7,774 nucleotides of DNA from positions 1-7,774 of the forward strand of contig JAFLCM010000112.1 of the NCBI GenBank assembly GCA_017303565.1, given 5' to 3'. Origin of the DNA: Planctomycetota bacterium. Lineage in GTDB: Bacteria; Planctomycetota; Phycisphaerae; Phycisphaerales; UBA1924. The notes under the pieces are model-generated. The model searched no databases, was not told the DNA's origin, and worked only from the letters and a program-made list of their open reading frames with translations. A program made the translations under genes and the position numbers. Below are positions 1 to 5,848 of this stretch, one piece after another (the first letter of the stretch is position 1; every line of letters starts with the position of its first letter).

Positions 1-1
1 C

Positions 2-52
2 AATCCGAGCATGAAGAAGAAGGCTCCGGTGCCACGGAAGACAGCCGCTTGA
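2..52 (+). CDS. Possible C-terminal tail of a gene entering from the left
   Basis: From the left edge, one + strand frame reads through a short lysine- and arginine-rich stretch (KKKAPVPRKTAA) and stops at TGA 50-52. Basic Ala/Pro/Lys tails are common at the ends of bacterial nucleic-acid-binding and ribosomal proteins, so this could be the end of such a gene converging on mscS, whose stop lies 11 bp further on. The fragment has only 16 codons and no recognisable domain. Another + frame stays open past this point, so the assignment is tentative. A small GCGC-TTCA-GCGC inverted repeat at 59-70 lies between the two stops, but it is too short to call a terminator. Confidence 0.3.
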   Translation, partial: NPSMKKKAPVPRKTAA

Positions 53-63
53 GTGTAAGCGCT

Positions 64-948
64 TCAGCGCGAATCCGTGCGCGAGTGCGGCGCGGTCACC
101 AGCGGGATGCCGGCACCGTCCAGCCCGCGCTTCACGTCCTCACAGGCCCGCTCGTACACCGCCCCGAGCGTCTCCTTTGTCGCCCACACGCGGACCTCCC
201 ATTCGATGCCGGTGGTGCCCAGTTTGGTCAGGGCCACTTCCGCGGGTTTGCCCGGGAACTGCCCCGGCACCACGCCGGCCGCCTGTTTCAGGGTGTCGCG
301 GACCCGGTCTAGAGAAGTATCGAACGGCACGATCAGGCTGATGGTCCCGCGGCGCACCGGGTGGTGAGATTGGTTCTCAATGATCGTCCCAAAGATCGCG
401 GAGTTGGGCAGGATGATCCGGCGGTTGTCCGCGGTGTCGAGTTTCGTGGTGAAGAGTTCGATCCCGTCGACCACCCCGCTCTGTCCCGCGACCACCACCG
501 AGTCCCCGATCCGGAACGGGCGGAAGATCAGCAGCATGGCCCCGGCGGCCAGGTTCGACAGCGTGCCCTGGAACGCCAGGCCGATCGCCAGGCCCGCCGC
601 ACCGATCACCGCCGCGAAGGACGCCGTCTGGATCCCGAAGATCCCCAGGCACGCGATGCCCGCGAGGATGAGCACGACCCACCGCGCGGCGTTGGCGATG
701 AACTTCGAGAGCGTGAGGTCGATCTTGGCCCGGTCCATCCCGCGCCGGGCCAGCCGCGCCGCCCAGCCCGCGACGAACCACGCCGCGACCAGGAACAGCA
801 CCGCCCCCAGCAGTTTCACGCCGTACTGCGTCGCCAACGACTGCATCTCGTCGGCGAAGCGCTTCATGGACTCGGCCTTCTGCTGCGCCTGCTCGGGAGT
901 GATGATCTGGGCCAGGGTGACGCCGGGTTGATAAAGGTCGCTGTTCAT
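64..948 (-). CDS. mscS: Small-conductance mechanosensitive channel MscS
   Basis: This is a 294-residue inner-membrane channel that opens under membrane tension and releases solutes during hypo-osmotic shock. It forms a homoheptamer in known members. The length is close to E. coli MscS (286). Membrane segments are at about 46-66 and 88-106, followed by the pore helix at about 109-142. The pore helix keeps the family pattern GAAGLAIGLAFQG and continues through SNLAAG to FRPFRIGD. By alignment from memory, L120 and L124 match the E. coli gate leucines L105 and L109, and Q127-G128 match Q112-G113. The beta domain (about 143-205) includes the PN of ILPNSAIFG. The C-terminal alpha/beta domain carries VRVWA. 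The frame stays open upstream to 1140, but that part is antisense to groES, so the ATG at 946-948 was chosen. No clear Shine-Dalgarno sequence precedes it. The gene is divergent from groES and appears monocistronic. Confidence 0.95.
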   Translation of the reverse strand: MNSDLYQPGVTLAQIITPEQAQQKAESMKRFADEMQSLATQYGVKLLGAVLFLVAAWFVAGWAARLARRGMDRAKIDLTLSKFIANAARWVVLILAGIACLGIFGIQTASFAAVIGAAGLAIGLAFQGTLSNLAAGAMLLIFRPFRIGDSVVVAGQSGVVDGIELFTTKLDTADNRRIILPNSAIFGTIIENQSHHPVRRGTISLIVPFDTSLDRVRDTLKQAAGVVPGQFPGKPAEVALTKLGTTGIEWEVRVWATKETLGAVYERACEDVKRGLDGAGIPLVTAPHSRTDSR

Positions 949-1003
949 GGTGATGGATGGGGTGCGTGCCGGTCGAAAACGGGCACCTAGACTACTGATA
1001 TCC
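949..1003. promoter_or_regulatory. Divergent mscS/groES intergenic region
   Basis: These 55 bp must hold the start signals of both divergent genes. A TAGACT at 988-993 could be a -10 box for groES, which would give a very short leader, but no good -35 box sits at the right distance. Two overlapping short inverted repeats are visible: GTGCC (966-970) with GGCAC (982-986), and GGTGC (961-965) with GCACC (983-987). They could form an operator or be chance in a GC-rich sequence. The CIRCE element that controls many groES operons is not present. Neither gene has a clear Shine-Dalgarno sequence. Confidence 0.3.
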
Positions 1004-1342
1004 ATGCCCACGCCCAAGCCCTCCACCAACCGAATCGAGACCGTCGAACCGATCGGCAAGCGCGTGCTGCTCCGCAAGGACGAGGACAAGAAGCAGACCC
1101 GCTCGGGCATCCACCTCCCCGACAAGATCGAGATCCCCACCCTGACCGGGCGGGTGGTCGCGGTGTCCGCTCAGGTCTCCAACGACCCGGATTACCCCAT
1201 CCGCCAGTACGACCGCGTGCTGTTCAACCCCAAGCACGGCATCCCCGTCGACTTCGAGGGCGACAACCGCCTGTACGTCATCCCCGTCGAGGACATCGTG
1301 GCGGTCTTCCGGCGAGAGGGCGCCGGCGGAGAGGGCGAGTGA
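1004..1342 (+). CDS. groES: GroES-family co-chaperonin (Cpn10), stand-alone
   Basis: This 112-residue protein matches the Cpn10 fold. In known systems GroES caps the GroEL ring in the cytoplasm and closes the folding chamber. The opening strand is VEPIGKRVLLRKDE. The mobile loop follows (about 25-40), with Gly35 and the tripeptide I36-H37-L38 where E. coli GroES has G-I-V-L; this tripeptide contacts GroEL. Next come TGRVVAVS, a short roof segment around DPDYPIRQYD, the strand DRVLFNP, and a final VEDIVAVF. It is slightly longer than E. coli GroES (97) because of N- and C-terminal tails. An in-frame ATG at 947 exists, but it would overlap the mscS start and add a non-homologous leader, so ATG 1004 is preferred. 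No groEL is adjacent; the next gene is aroA, with overlapping start and stop codons. The polar histidine in the contact tripeptide leaves it open whether this is the housekeeping GroES or a specialised paralogue. Confidence 0.9.
   Translation: MPTPKPSTNRIETVEPIGKRVLLRKDEDKKQTRSGIHLPDKIEIPTLTGRVVAVSAQVSNDPDYPIRQYDRVLFNPKHGIPVDFEGDNRLYVIPVEDIVAVFRREGAGGEGE
1328..1334 (+). promoter_or_regulatory. Shine-Dalgarno sequence for aroA inside the end of groES
   Basis: GGAGAGG lies 4 nt before GTG 1339. The GTG overlaps the groES stop as GTGA (1339-1342). A good ribosome site at the right distance supports the GTG start over the later in-frame ATG at 1429. It also points to translational coupling of groES and aroA on one transcript. 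Confidence 0.65.
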
Positions 1343-2715
1343 GCACGCTCCCCGGCGGTGCGGACCCGCGCGGCTTCGCAGCCTCACTTTCTAAGCCGCT
1401 CGCGGACCTGCCCCACGAACTGGCGCTGATGCCCCTGGCGACTACCGCGTCCACGCGAGAGGTGGTCATCCGCCCCCCCGGCAGCAAGAGCCTGACCAAC
1501 CGGGCGCTCCTGCTCGGCGCCCTGGCCGACGGCGAGACCACCCTGACCGGCTGCCTCCTCGACGCCGACGACGCGAAAGTGATGATCGACGCCCTCCGCA
1601 CCCTCGGCGCGGGCATCGACGTGCACGAGCCCGAATCGGGCAAGAACACCGTCCGCGTGCGCGGCGTGGCGGGGCGGCTCAAGGGCGGGTGCGAGGTGAA
1701 TCTGAAGAACGCCGGCACCGCGACGCGCTTCCTCGCCGGCGCCGCCTGCCTCGCCGATGCGCCGGTGGTCATCGACGGCAACGCGCGGATGCGCGAGCGA
1801 CCCATCGCCGAACTGCTCGAACTCCTGCGGCGCGTGGGCGTGAAGACCGACGAACTCGGCGCGCCGGGGCGGGTGCCGATCCGCGTCCACCCCTCGCGCC
1901 CCCGTGCCGGAGCGCTCGAAGTCGGCGCGACCCAGAGCAGCCAGTACATCTCGGCGCTGCTGCTCCTGGCGCCGTGGACCGAGCCGGCGGGTGAAGGGCT
2001 GACGCTGCGTTTTGCCGCCCCGCCGACGAGCCACTCGTACATCGACATGACGCTGGCGCTGTTGCGCGCGACCGGTCTTGGCGAGGCGGGGCGCGACGCC
2101 GGTTGGCGCGAGGCCCGCGCGGGCGGCAAGGGGCTGAGAGGGTTCTCCTACCGGGTCGAGGCCGACGCCAGCGGCGCCGCGCCGTTCTGGGGCGCGGGCG
2201 CGGTGGGGCGGATCCCGATCCGCATCGACGCTCTGCCGCCGGACTCGCTGCAGGGTGACGCCGGGTTCCGTCCGCTGCCCGCGCGCATCCTGAAAGGCGG
2301 CACGTTCGACCTGACGCTGATGCCCGACACGGCGATGGTCGCCGCGGCGGTCGCGTGTTTCGCCAGTGGGCCGGTGACGCTCGAGGGCCTGCGGACCCTC
2401 CGCGTCAAGGAGACCGACCGCCTCGCCGCCTTGAAGAACGAACTGACGAAGGTGGGCGCGGGCGTCGAGATCGAGGCGTACACGACGCCCGGCGGCCAGC
2501 GCGACGAGCGCCTCCGCGTCACTCCGCCCACGGGCGGGATCGGCTGTTCACCGAACGTCCCCCAAGTGGCCTTCGACACCTACGATGACCACCGCATGGC
2601 GATGAGCCTGGCGATCATCGCCCTCAAGCGCCCCAACGTGGTCATCCGCGACCCCCAATGCGTCGCCAAGACGTACCCGGGGTTCTGGAAGGACTGGGCG
2701 GGGTTGTATCGATAA
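1339..2715 (+). CDS. aroA: 3-phosphoshikimate 1-carboxyvinyltransferase (EPSP synthase)
   Basis: This enzyme joins phosphoenolpyruvate to shikimate-3-phosphate in the sixth step of the shikimate pathway to chorismate and the aromatic amino acids. It is 458 residues; E. coli AroA has 427. Motifs appear in the expected order: RPPGSKSLTNRALLL (catalytic-site K50), NAGTATRFL (124-132), ARMRERPI, the shikimate-binding SSQY (200-203), MPDTAM with the catalytic-base equivalent D330, RVKETDR (355-361), and YDDHRMAM from 415. All key residues are intact. The GTG start at 1339 is chosen for its overlap with the groES stop and its Shine-Dalgarno sequence. The extra N-terminal residues include DLPHELALMPL, which resembles the N-terminus of related enzymes, so the ATG at 1429 looks too late. 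A Gly/Arg-rich insertion lies at about 248-275, before VEADASGAA. F131 stands where E. coli has P101, a position tied to glyphosate response. An array of short repeats follows the stop directly. Confidence 0.96.
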   Translation: MSTLPGGADPRGFAASLSKPLADLPHELALMPLATTASTREVVIRPPGSKSLTNRALLLGALADGETTLTGCLLDADDAKVMIDALRTLGAGIDVHEPESGKNTVRVRGVAGRLKGGCEVNLKNAGTATRFLAGAACLADAPVVIDGNARMRERPIAELLELLRRVGVKTDELGAPGRVPIRVHPSRPRAGALEVGATQSSQYISALLLLAPWTEPAGEGLTLRFAAPPTSHSYIDMTLALLRATGLGEAGRDAGWREARAGGKGLRGFSYRVEADASGAAPFWGAGAVGRIPIRIDALPPDSLQGDAGFRPLPARILKGGTFDLTLMPDTAMVAAAVACFASGPVTLEGLRTLRVKETDRLAALKNELTKVGAGVEIEAYTTPGGQRDERLRVTPPTGGIGCSPNVPQVAFDTYDDHRMAMSLAIIALKRPNVVIRDPQCVAKTYPGFWKDWAGLYR

Positions 2716-2786
2716 GGCGAAGGCAAGAGGCACGAGGCATGAGTCCGGATTTGCTGCTTTGCTGATTTGAGCTTTGCTGATTTTCC
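2715..2786. repeat. Two adjoining degenerate 7-8 nt tandem arrays between aroA and the ABC gene
   Basis: The gap parses completely into short units. The first block is AGGCGA, AGGCAAG, AGGCACG, AGGCATG, AGTCCGG (2715-2748), with consensus AGGCANG. The second is ATTTGCTG, CTTTGCTG, ATTTGAG, CTTTGCTG, ATTTTCC (2749-2786). Within the second block the 13-mer GCTTTGCTGATTT occurs twice, 15 bp apart (2756-2768 and 2771-2783). The arrays start at the last base of the aroA stop and end at the base before the next ATG. They resemble in style the short tandem heptamer repeats known from some cyanobacterial genomes; no relationship is claimed. No hairpin terminator is visible. Confidence 0.7.
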
Positions 2787-4658
2787 ATGACCCCCTTCTG
2801 GTCCCAAGCCCGCCTGATGCTCCGCAGCCGCGGCCTCGCCGTGACGGCGCTGGTCATGGCGTTCGTGTCGGCGGGCGGGCTGGGCGTGGGCATCCTCGGG
2901 CTGGTCCCGGTCCTGCGGATCATCTTCGGTGACCACAAGGACCTGCCGACCTTGATGGGCGAGTGGAACGCGCGCCACGCCGCCGGCGGCCACTGGTACA
3001 CGCCCACCCTCCCGCAGTGGCTCATCGACGCGACGCCCGCGGGCGAGTTCAACGCCGTGCTCGTCATCGTGCTCGCGCTGGGCGTCTTGACCGTCATCGG
3101 CGCGAGCGCGAACTTCCTGCATGAGTTCCTCTCGCTGACGATCTCCACGCGTGCCGCGGCGGACCTGCGCCGCCGCGCGTTCCACCGCGTGCTGCACATG
3201 CCGCTGGGAGAGGTCGTCCGCGGCGCGTCGAGCGACCTCATCAGCCGCATCATCTCCGACTCGTCGGTGGTGCAGCGCGGCTTCCAGCAGCTCACCAGCA
3301 AGGCGGTGGCGCAGGTGACCAAGGGCTTCGCGGCCCTGGTCGCGGCGTTCGCGCTCAACTGGCGGCTGACCATCATCACCGTGGTCGCCGCCCCGGTGCT
3401 CGCGGTGATCCTGCGGAAACTCGGCAAGCGCATCACCCGCGCCAGCCGGCGCCAGATGCAGAGCCAGGCCCGCCTGCTCGAGGCCGCCGGCGAGGCGACG
3501 CGCGGCTTCCGCGTCGTAAAGGTCCACGGCGCCGAGCGCTACGAGATCGCCCGCTTCACCCGCGCCAACGAGGACGTGCTCCGCGAGAGCATGAAGGTCC
3601 GCACCGCCCGCGCCGTCGCCGGCCCGCTGATGGAAGTGATCGCGATCTTCGTCGCCGGGGGCCTCGCACTCGTCGCCGCCCGCCAGATCATCGCCGGGCA
3701 CCTCGACGCCACCAGTTTCATCGGCGTCCTGGGCGCGCTGGGCATCTGCGGCGCCAGCCTCAAGCCCATGACCGGCATTCTGCAGGACATCCAGACCGCC
3801 CGCGCCGCCAGCGACCGCCTGCAGCAGCTCATCGCCGGGCCGGTCGAAGAGGTCCGCGACACCCGCCGTCACACCCTCGCCCGCCACAACGAGTCGATCA
3901 CCTTCGAGGACGTCACCTTCACCTACGCCGGAGCGGAATCGCCCGCGCTCGACGGCGTGTCGCTCACGATCGCCCACGGCGAGCGCGTCGCCGTCGTCGG
4001 GCCCAACGGCTGCGGCAAGACCACGCTCCTCAGCCTCGTCCCGCGCCTCTACGAGCCGTCATCCGGGCGCGTCCTCATCGACGGCAACGACATCTCCCGC
4101 GTCACCCTCCGCAGCCTCCGCGCCCAGATCGGCGTCGTCACCCAGGAGACCGTGCTGTTCCGCGGCACCGTCGCGAGCAACATCGCCTACGGACTACCTC
4201 CCGAACGCGCCACCCGCGAGCGCATCGAAGCGGCCGCCAAACGCGCCCACGCCCACGACTTCGTCCACCGCCTCCCCCAGGGCTACGACACCCCGGTGGG
4301 CGAGGCGGGCCTCACCCTCTCCGGCGGCCAGCGTCAACGCCTCGCCATCGCCCGCGCCGTCCTCCGCGACCCCGCGATCCTCATCATGGACGAGGCGACG
4401 AGCATGATCGACACCGAGAGCGAGGCCCAGATCGCCCAGGCGATCACCGAGTTCGGCAAGGCCCGCACCTGCCTCATCGTCGCCCACCGCCTCAGCACCG
4501 TCGTCAGCGCCGACCGCATCGTGGTGATGGAACGCGGTCGCGTCGTCGATCAGGGCCGCCACGAGGAACTGCTCTCCCGCTGCGCTCTGTACCGCGGGCT
4601 GGCGGGGTCGGCCCTGCTGGACGACGCCCCTGCCGTGCAAAGTCCGCGATCCACCTGA
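2787..4658 (+). CDS. MsbA-type ABC exporter half-transporter (membrane domain fused to ATPase)
   Basis: This 623-residue protein has an N-terminal type IV exporter membrane domain and a C-terminal ATPase, so it should act as a homodimer in the inner membrane. Likely membrane helices are at about 17-47, 88-110, 177-210 (two helices), 277-300 and 311-330. The ATPase (about 372-610) has all motifs: Walker A GPNGCGKTT (405-413), Q-loop Q453, signature LSGGQ (511-515), Walker B ILIMDE with D535 and catalytic E536, D-loop SMID and switch H567. It should therefore be active. The substrate is not deducible; lipid or lipopolysaccharide precursors are the usual cargo of MsbA relatives, and peptides or drugs are also possible. 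The first extracytoplasmic loop (about 48-87) is longer than in E. coli MsbA. An in-frame TGA at 2778-2780 rules out any earlier start. No Shine-Dalgarno sequence precedes the ATG, because the sequence there is the repeat array. Confidence 0.93.
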   Translation: MTPFWSQARLMLRSRGLAVTALVMAFVSAGGLGVGILGLVPVLRIIFGDHKDLPTLMGEWNARHAAGGHWYTPTLPQWLIDATPAGEFNAVLVIVLALGVLTVIGASANFLHEFLSLTISTRAAADLRRRAFHRVLHMPLGEVVRGASSDLISRIISDSSVVQRGFQQLTSKAVAQVTKGFAALVAAFALNWRLTIITVVAAPVLAVILRKLGKRITRASRRQMQSQARLLEAAGEATRGFRVVKVHGAERYEIARFTRANEDVLRESMKVRTARAVAGPLMEVIAIFVAGGLALVAARQIIAGHLDATSFIGVLGALGICGASLKPMTGILQDIQTARAASDRLQQLIAGPVEEVRDTRRHTLARHNESITFEDVTFTYAGAESPALDGVSLTIAHGERVAVVGPNGCGKTTLLSLVPRLYEPSSGRVLIDGNDISRVTLRSLRAQIGVVTQETVLFRGTVASNIAYGLPPERATRERIEAAAKRAHAHDFVHRLPQGYDTPVGEAGLTLSGGQRQRLAIARAVLRDPAILIMDEATSMIDTESEAQIAQAITEFGKARTCLIVAHRLSTVVSADRIVVMERGRVVDQGRHEELLSRCALYRGLAGSALLDDAPAVQSPRST

Positions 4659-4660
4659 GC

Positions 4661-4723
4661 GGGGGGAGCCGGGGGCGCGGGGAGAAGTTTGGTTGACCTG
4701 TTGACAAGGTTCGAGGGGGGGGG
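4661..4723 (+). other. G-run cluster after the ABC gene
   Basis: The + strand carries runs of six (4661-4666), five (4671-4675), four (4679-4682) and nine (4715-4723) guanines. The first three are separated by loops of only 3-4 nt, and the fourth lies about 32 nt further on. A G-quadruplex on the + strand is conceivable, but the long last loop makes it weak. No conventional hairpin terminator for the ABC gene is visible here. Confidence 0.35.
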
Positions 4724-4731
4724 AGTAAACT
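4701..4731 (+). promoter_or_regulatory. Possible promoter with a G9 tract in its spacer
   Basis: TTGACA (4701-4706) is a perfect -35 consensus, and TAAACT (4726-4731) matches four of six -10 positions. The spacer is 19 bp, two longer than the optimum, and contains nine consecutive G (4715-4723). Transcription would begin near 4738, giving a leader of about 20 nt that includes the ribosome site. A second GTTGAC lies just upstream (4692-4697). Position and short leader fit a promoter for the three-gene export cluster. The call rests on consensus matching alone. Confidence 0.45.
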
Positions 4732-4746
4732 CATCTGCTCGAATCC

Positions 4747-4752
4747 GGAGGG
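4747..4752 (+). promoter_or_regulatory. Strong Shine-Dalgarno sequence deciding a GTG start
   Basis: GGAGGG sits 6 nt before GTG 4759. This is the best ribosome site in the window, and it supports GTG rather than a later codon as the start of the prepilin-like gene. Confidence 0.7.
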
Positions 4753-4758
4753 CTTCCC

Positions 4759-5520
4759 GTGGTTGCTGATGTCACGGATACCAACTCGCGGGCGACGCGA
4801 TCGCTGGGGGCGTTCAGCCTGATCGAGTTGCTCGTCGTCATCGCGGTCACCGGACTGCTCCTGGCGATCGGATTCCCGGTCATCCGCGGTGCGATTGTGC
4901 GTTCGGAAGCGGCGGTGTCCCTCGCCCGCTGCGGCCAGTGCGTGGTCGCGACGCTCGCGCACGCACAGTCCAACGCCGACCGCTTCCCGCTTGCGCAACT
5001 CGGAGGGCCGCTCATCGACCCCGCCGGTCCGACCGCCTTCGTGGAGTTGGCCGACGGCCAGGCGATGTACTTCAGTTGGTTCGGCCAAACGACCACCTGG
5101 AACTGGGTGCTGGTGGCGATGGGAGAGCCCCCGTCCGAGATGTGGCGCAGCCCGTCGCGGCGTGGTGGCGAGGCACACCCGATGGACGCGGACTACCGAC
5201 TCACCAACGCGGTGATGGCCGCGCGGTCCCACTGGCGGCCCTTTGGCCCGCAGGAGTCTTCCATGTGGGCAGCCCAGCGGGTGGCGGGCGTGGCGAGGCC
5301 TTCCGCCAAGGCGCTCATGTGGGAGTCCGCCGACGCGCTCAAGCACAGGACGCCCGCGGGCGTTTCGCTCGCAACGCCGCGGCCCGTCGCGTTCGCCGAC
5401 GGGCACGCAGCGGAGAAGGCGCCGTCGGACGCTCGCCCGGGTGTGTTCAACCGGTTCATCAACGCCGCCGTTCCGCTCCTCACCACCGAGGACGGGGTGG
5501 CAGGTTGGGACTTTCAATAG
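4759..5520 (+). CDS. Type IV prepilin-like protein (pseudopilin family)
   Basis: This 253-residue protein has a short polar leader followed by GAFSLIELLVVIAVTG and a hydrophobic helix to about residue 43, the standard type IV pilin/type II secretion pseudopilin N-terminus. Prepilin peptidase would cut before F19, leaving E23 as the usual Glu+5. The residue before the cut is A18 rather than the usual Gly, with G17 one further back. The C-terminal part has a YRLTNAV segment and VAFADGHA (D214-G215-H216). These are reminiscent of the large planctomycete family of prepilin-like proteins with an H-X9-DG motif, although the His spacing here does not clearly fit. Such proteins are anchored in the inner membrane and project outward; their roles are mostly unknown. 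No pilus assembly ATPase or peptidase gene is in the window. It is the first of three closely spaced genes, with its own good ribosome site and a possible promoter. Confidence 0.85.
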   Translation: MVADVTDTNSRATRSLGAFSLIELLVVIAVTGLLLAIGFPVIRGAIVRSEAAVSLARCGQCVVATLAHAQSNADRFPLAQLGGPLIDPAGPTAFVELADGQAMYFSWFGQTTTWNWVLVAMGEPPSEMWRSPSRRGGEAHPMDADYRLTNAVMAARSHWRPFGPQESSMWAAQRVAGVARPSAKALMWESADALKHRTPAGVSLATPRPVAFADGHAAEKAPSDARPGVFNRFINAAVPLLTTEDGVAGWDFQ

Positions 5521-5533
5521 AAAGGGACGCATC

Positions 5534-5842
5534 ATGAGAAACAACCTGACTCGACTCCTTGGCGTCAGCGCTCTTCTGGCCGCGAGCGCGTCCGCCATCG
5601 GCGACGTCGGGCCGATCGTCCCCGGCGTGCTTTCGTGTCAACCGGTGGGCGTTCCCCCGGAGTTGGCGTTCGAGTGCCCGCCCGGCCACCGTTGCTGTTC
5701 GATGCCGGTGTTCGACATCCAGGGCAACCTCCAGCAGTTCGCAACGACGTGCTGCGTGGAAGGTTCGACGTGCAACTCGCAGCGGGTGGGCGACAAGTTC
5801 ATCGTGTTCTGCGCGTTCTGGAACGACCCCGGCCAGGAGTAA
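5534..5842 (+). CDS. Small secreted cysteine-rich protein, mirror-symmetric cysteine pattern
   Basis: This is an unrecognised 102-residue protein. A Sec signal peptide is clear: basic start, hydrophobic core LLGVSALLAA, and an ASA site predicting cleavage after A21, leaving 81 residues. Eight cysteines at 35, 48, 54, 55, 73, 74, 80 and 93 are spaced C-X12-C-X5-CC-X17-CC-X5-C-X12-C, the same read from either end. Both halves contain C-X2-G-X2-C (CPPGHRC and CVEGSTC). An even number of cysteines in an exported protein suggests four disulfides and a compact extracellular domain. The C-X5-CC and CC-X5-C elements recall the outer parts of eukaryotic granulin domains, but the central cysteine pairs are absent and homology is not claimed. 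AAAGGG (5521-5526) lies 7 nt before the ATG. The gene starts 13 bp after the prepilin-like gene and ends 6 bp before the next, which implies one transcript. Confidence 0.8.
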   Translation: MRNNLTRLLGVSALLAASASAIGDVGPIVPGVLSCQPVGVPPELAFECPPGHRCCSMPVFDIQGNLQQFATTCCVEGSTCNSQRVGDKFIVFCAFWNDPGQE

Positions 5843-5848
5843 TCCCCG

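Noticed and set aside
59..70. GCGC-TTCA-GCGC hairpin between the two convergent stop codons as a terminator
   Set aside because: The stem is only 4 bp, with no T-tract on either strand.
949..1140. Upstream in-frame extension of mscS
   Set aside because: It would run antisense through the start of groES and adds residues unlike the MscS N-terminus.
1473..1479. C7 run near the start of aroA as a slippage site
   Set aside because: It encodes the conserved R-P-P-G of the EPSP synthase signature, so it is explained by the protein. Frameshifting there would simply destroy an essential enzyme.
2580..3977. Long minus-strand open frame (465 codons) antisense to the ABC gene and the aroA end
   Set aside because: It is rich in Asp, Gly, Arg and His with no domain pattern, spans two real genes and their repeat gap, and is the usual mirror frame of GC-rich coding sequence.
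4504..5598. Minus-strand open frame of 364 codons opposite the prepilin-like gene
   Set aside because: It crosses gene boundaries and the promoter region, is Arg-rich low-complexity sequence, and conflicts with a well-supported + strand gene.
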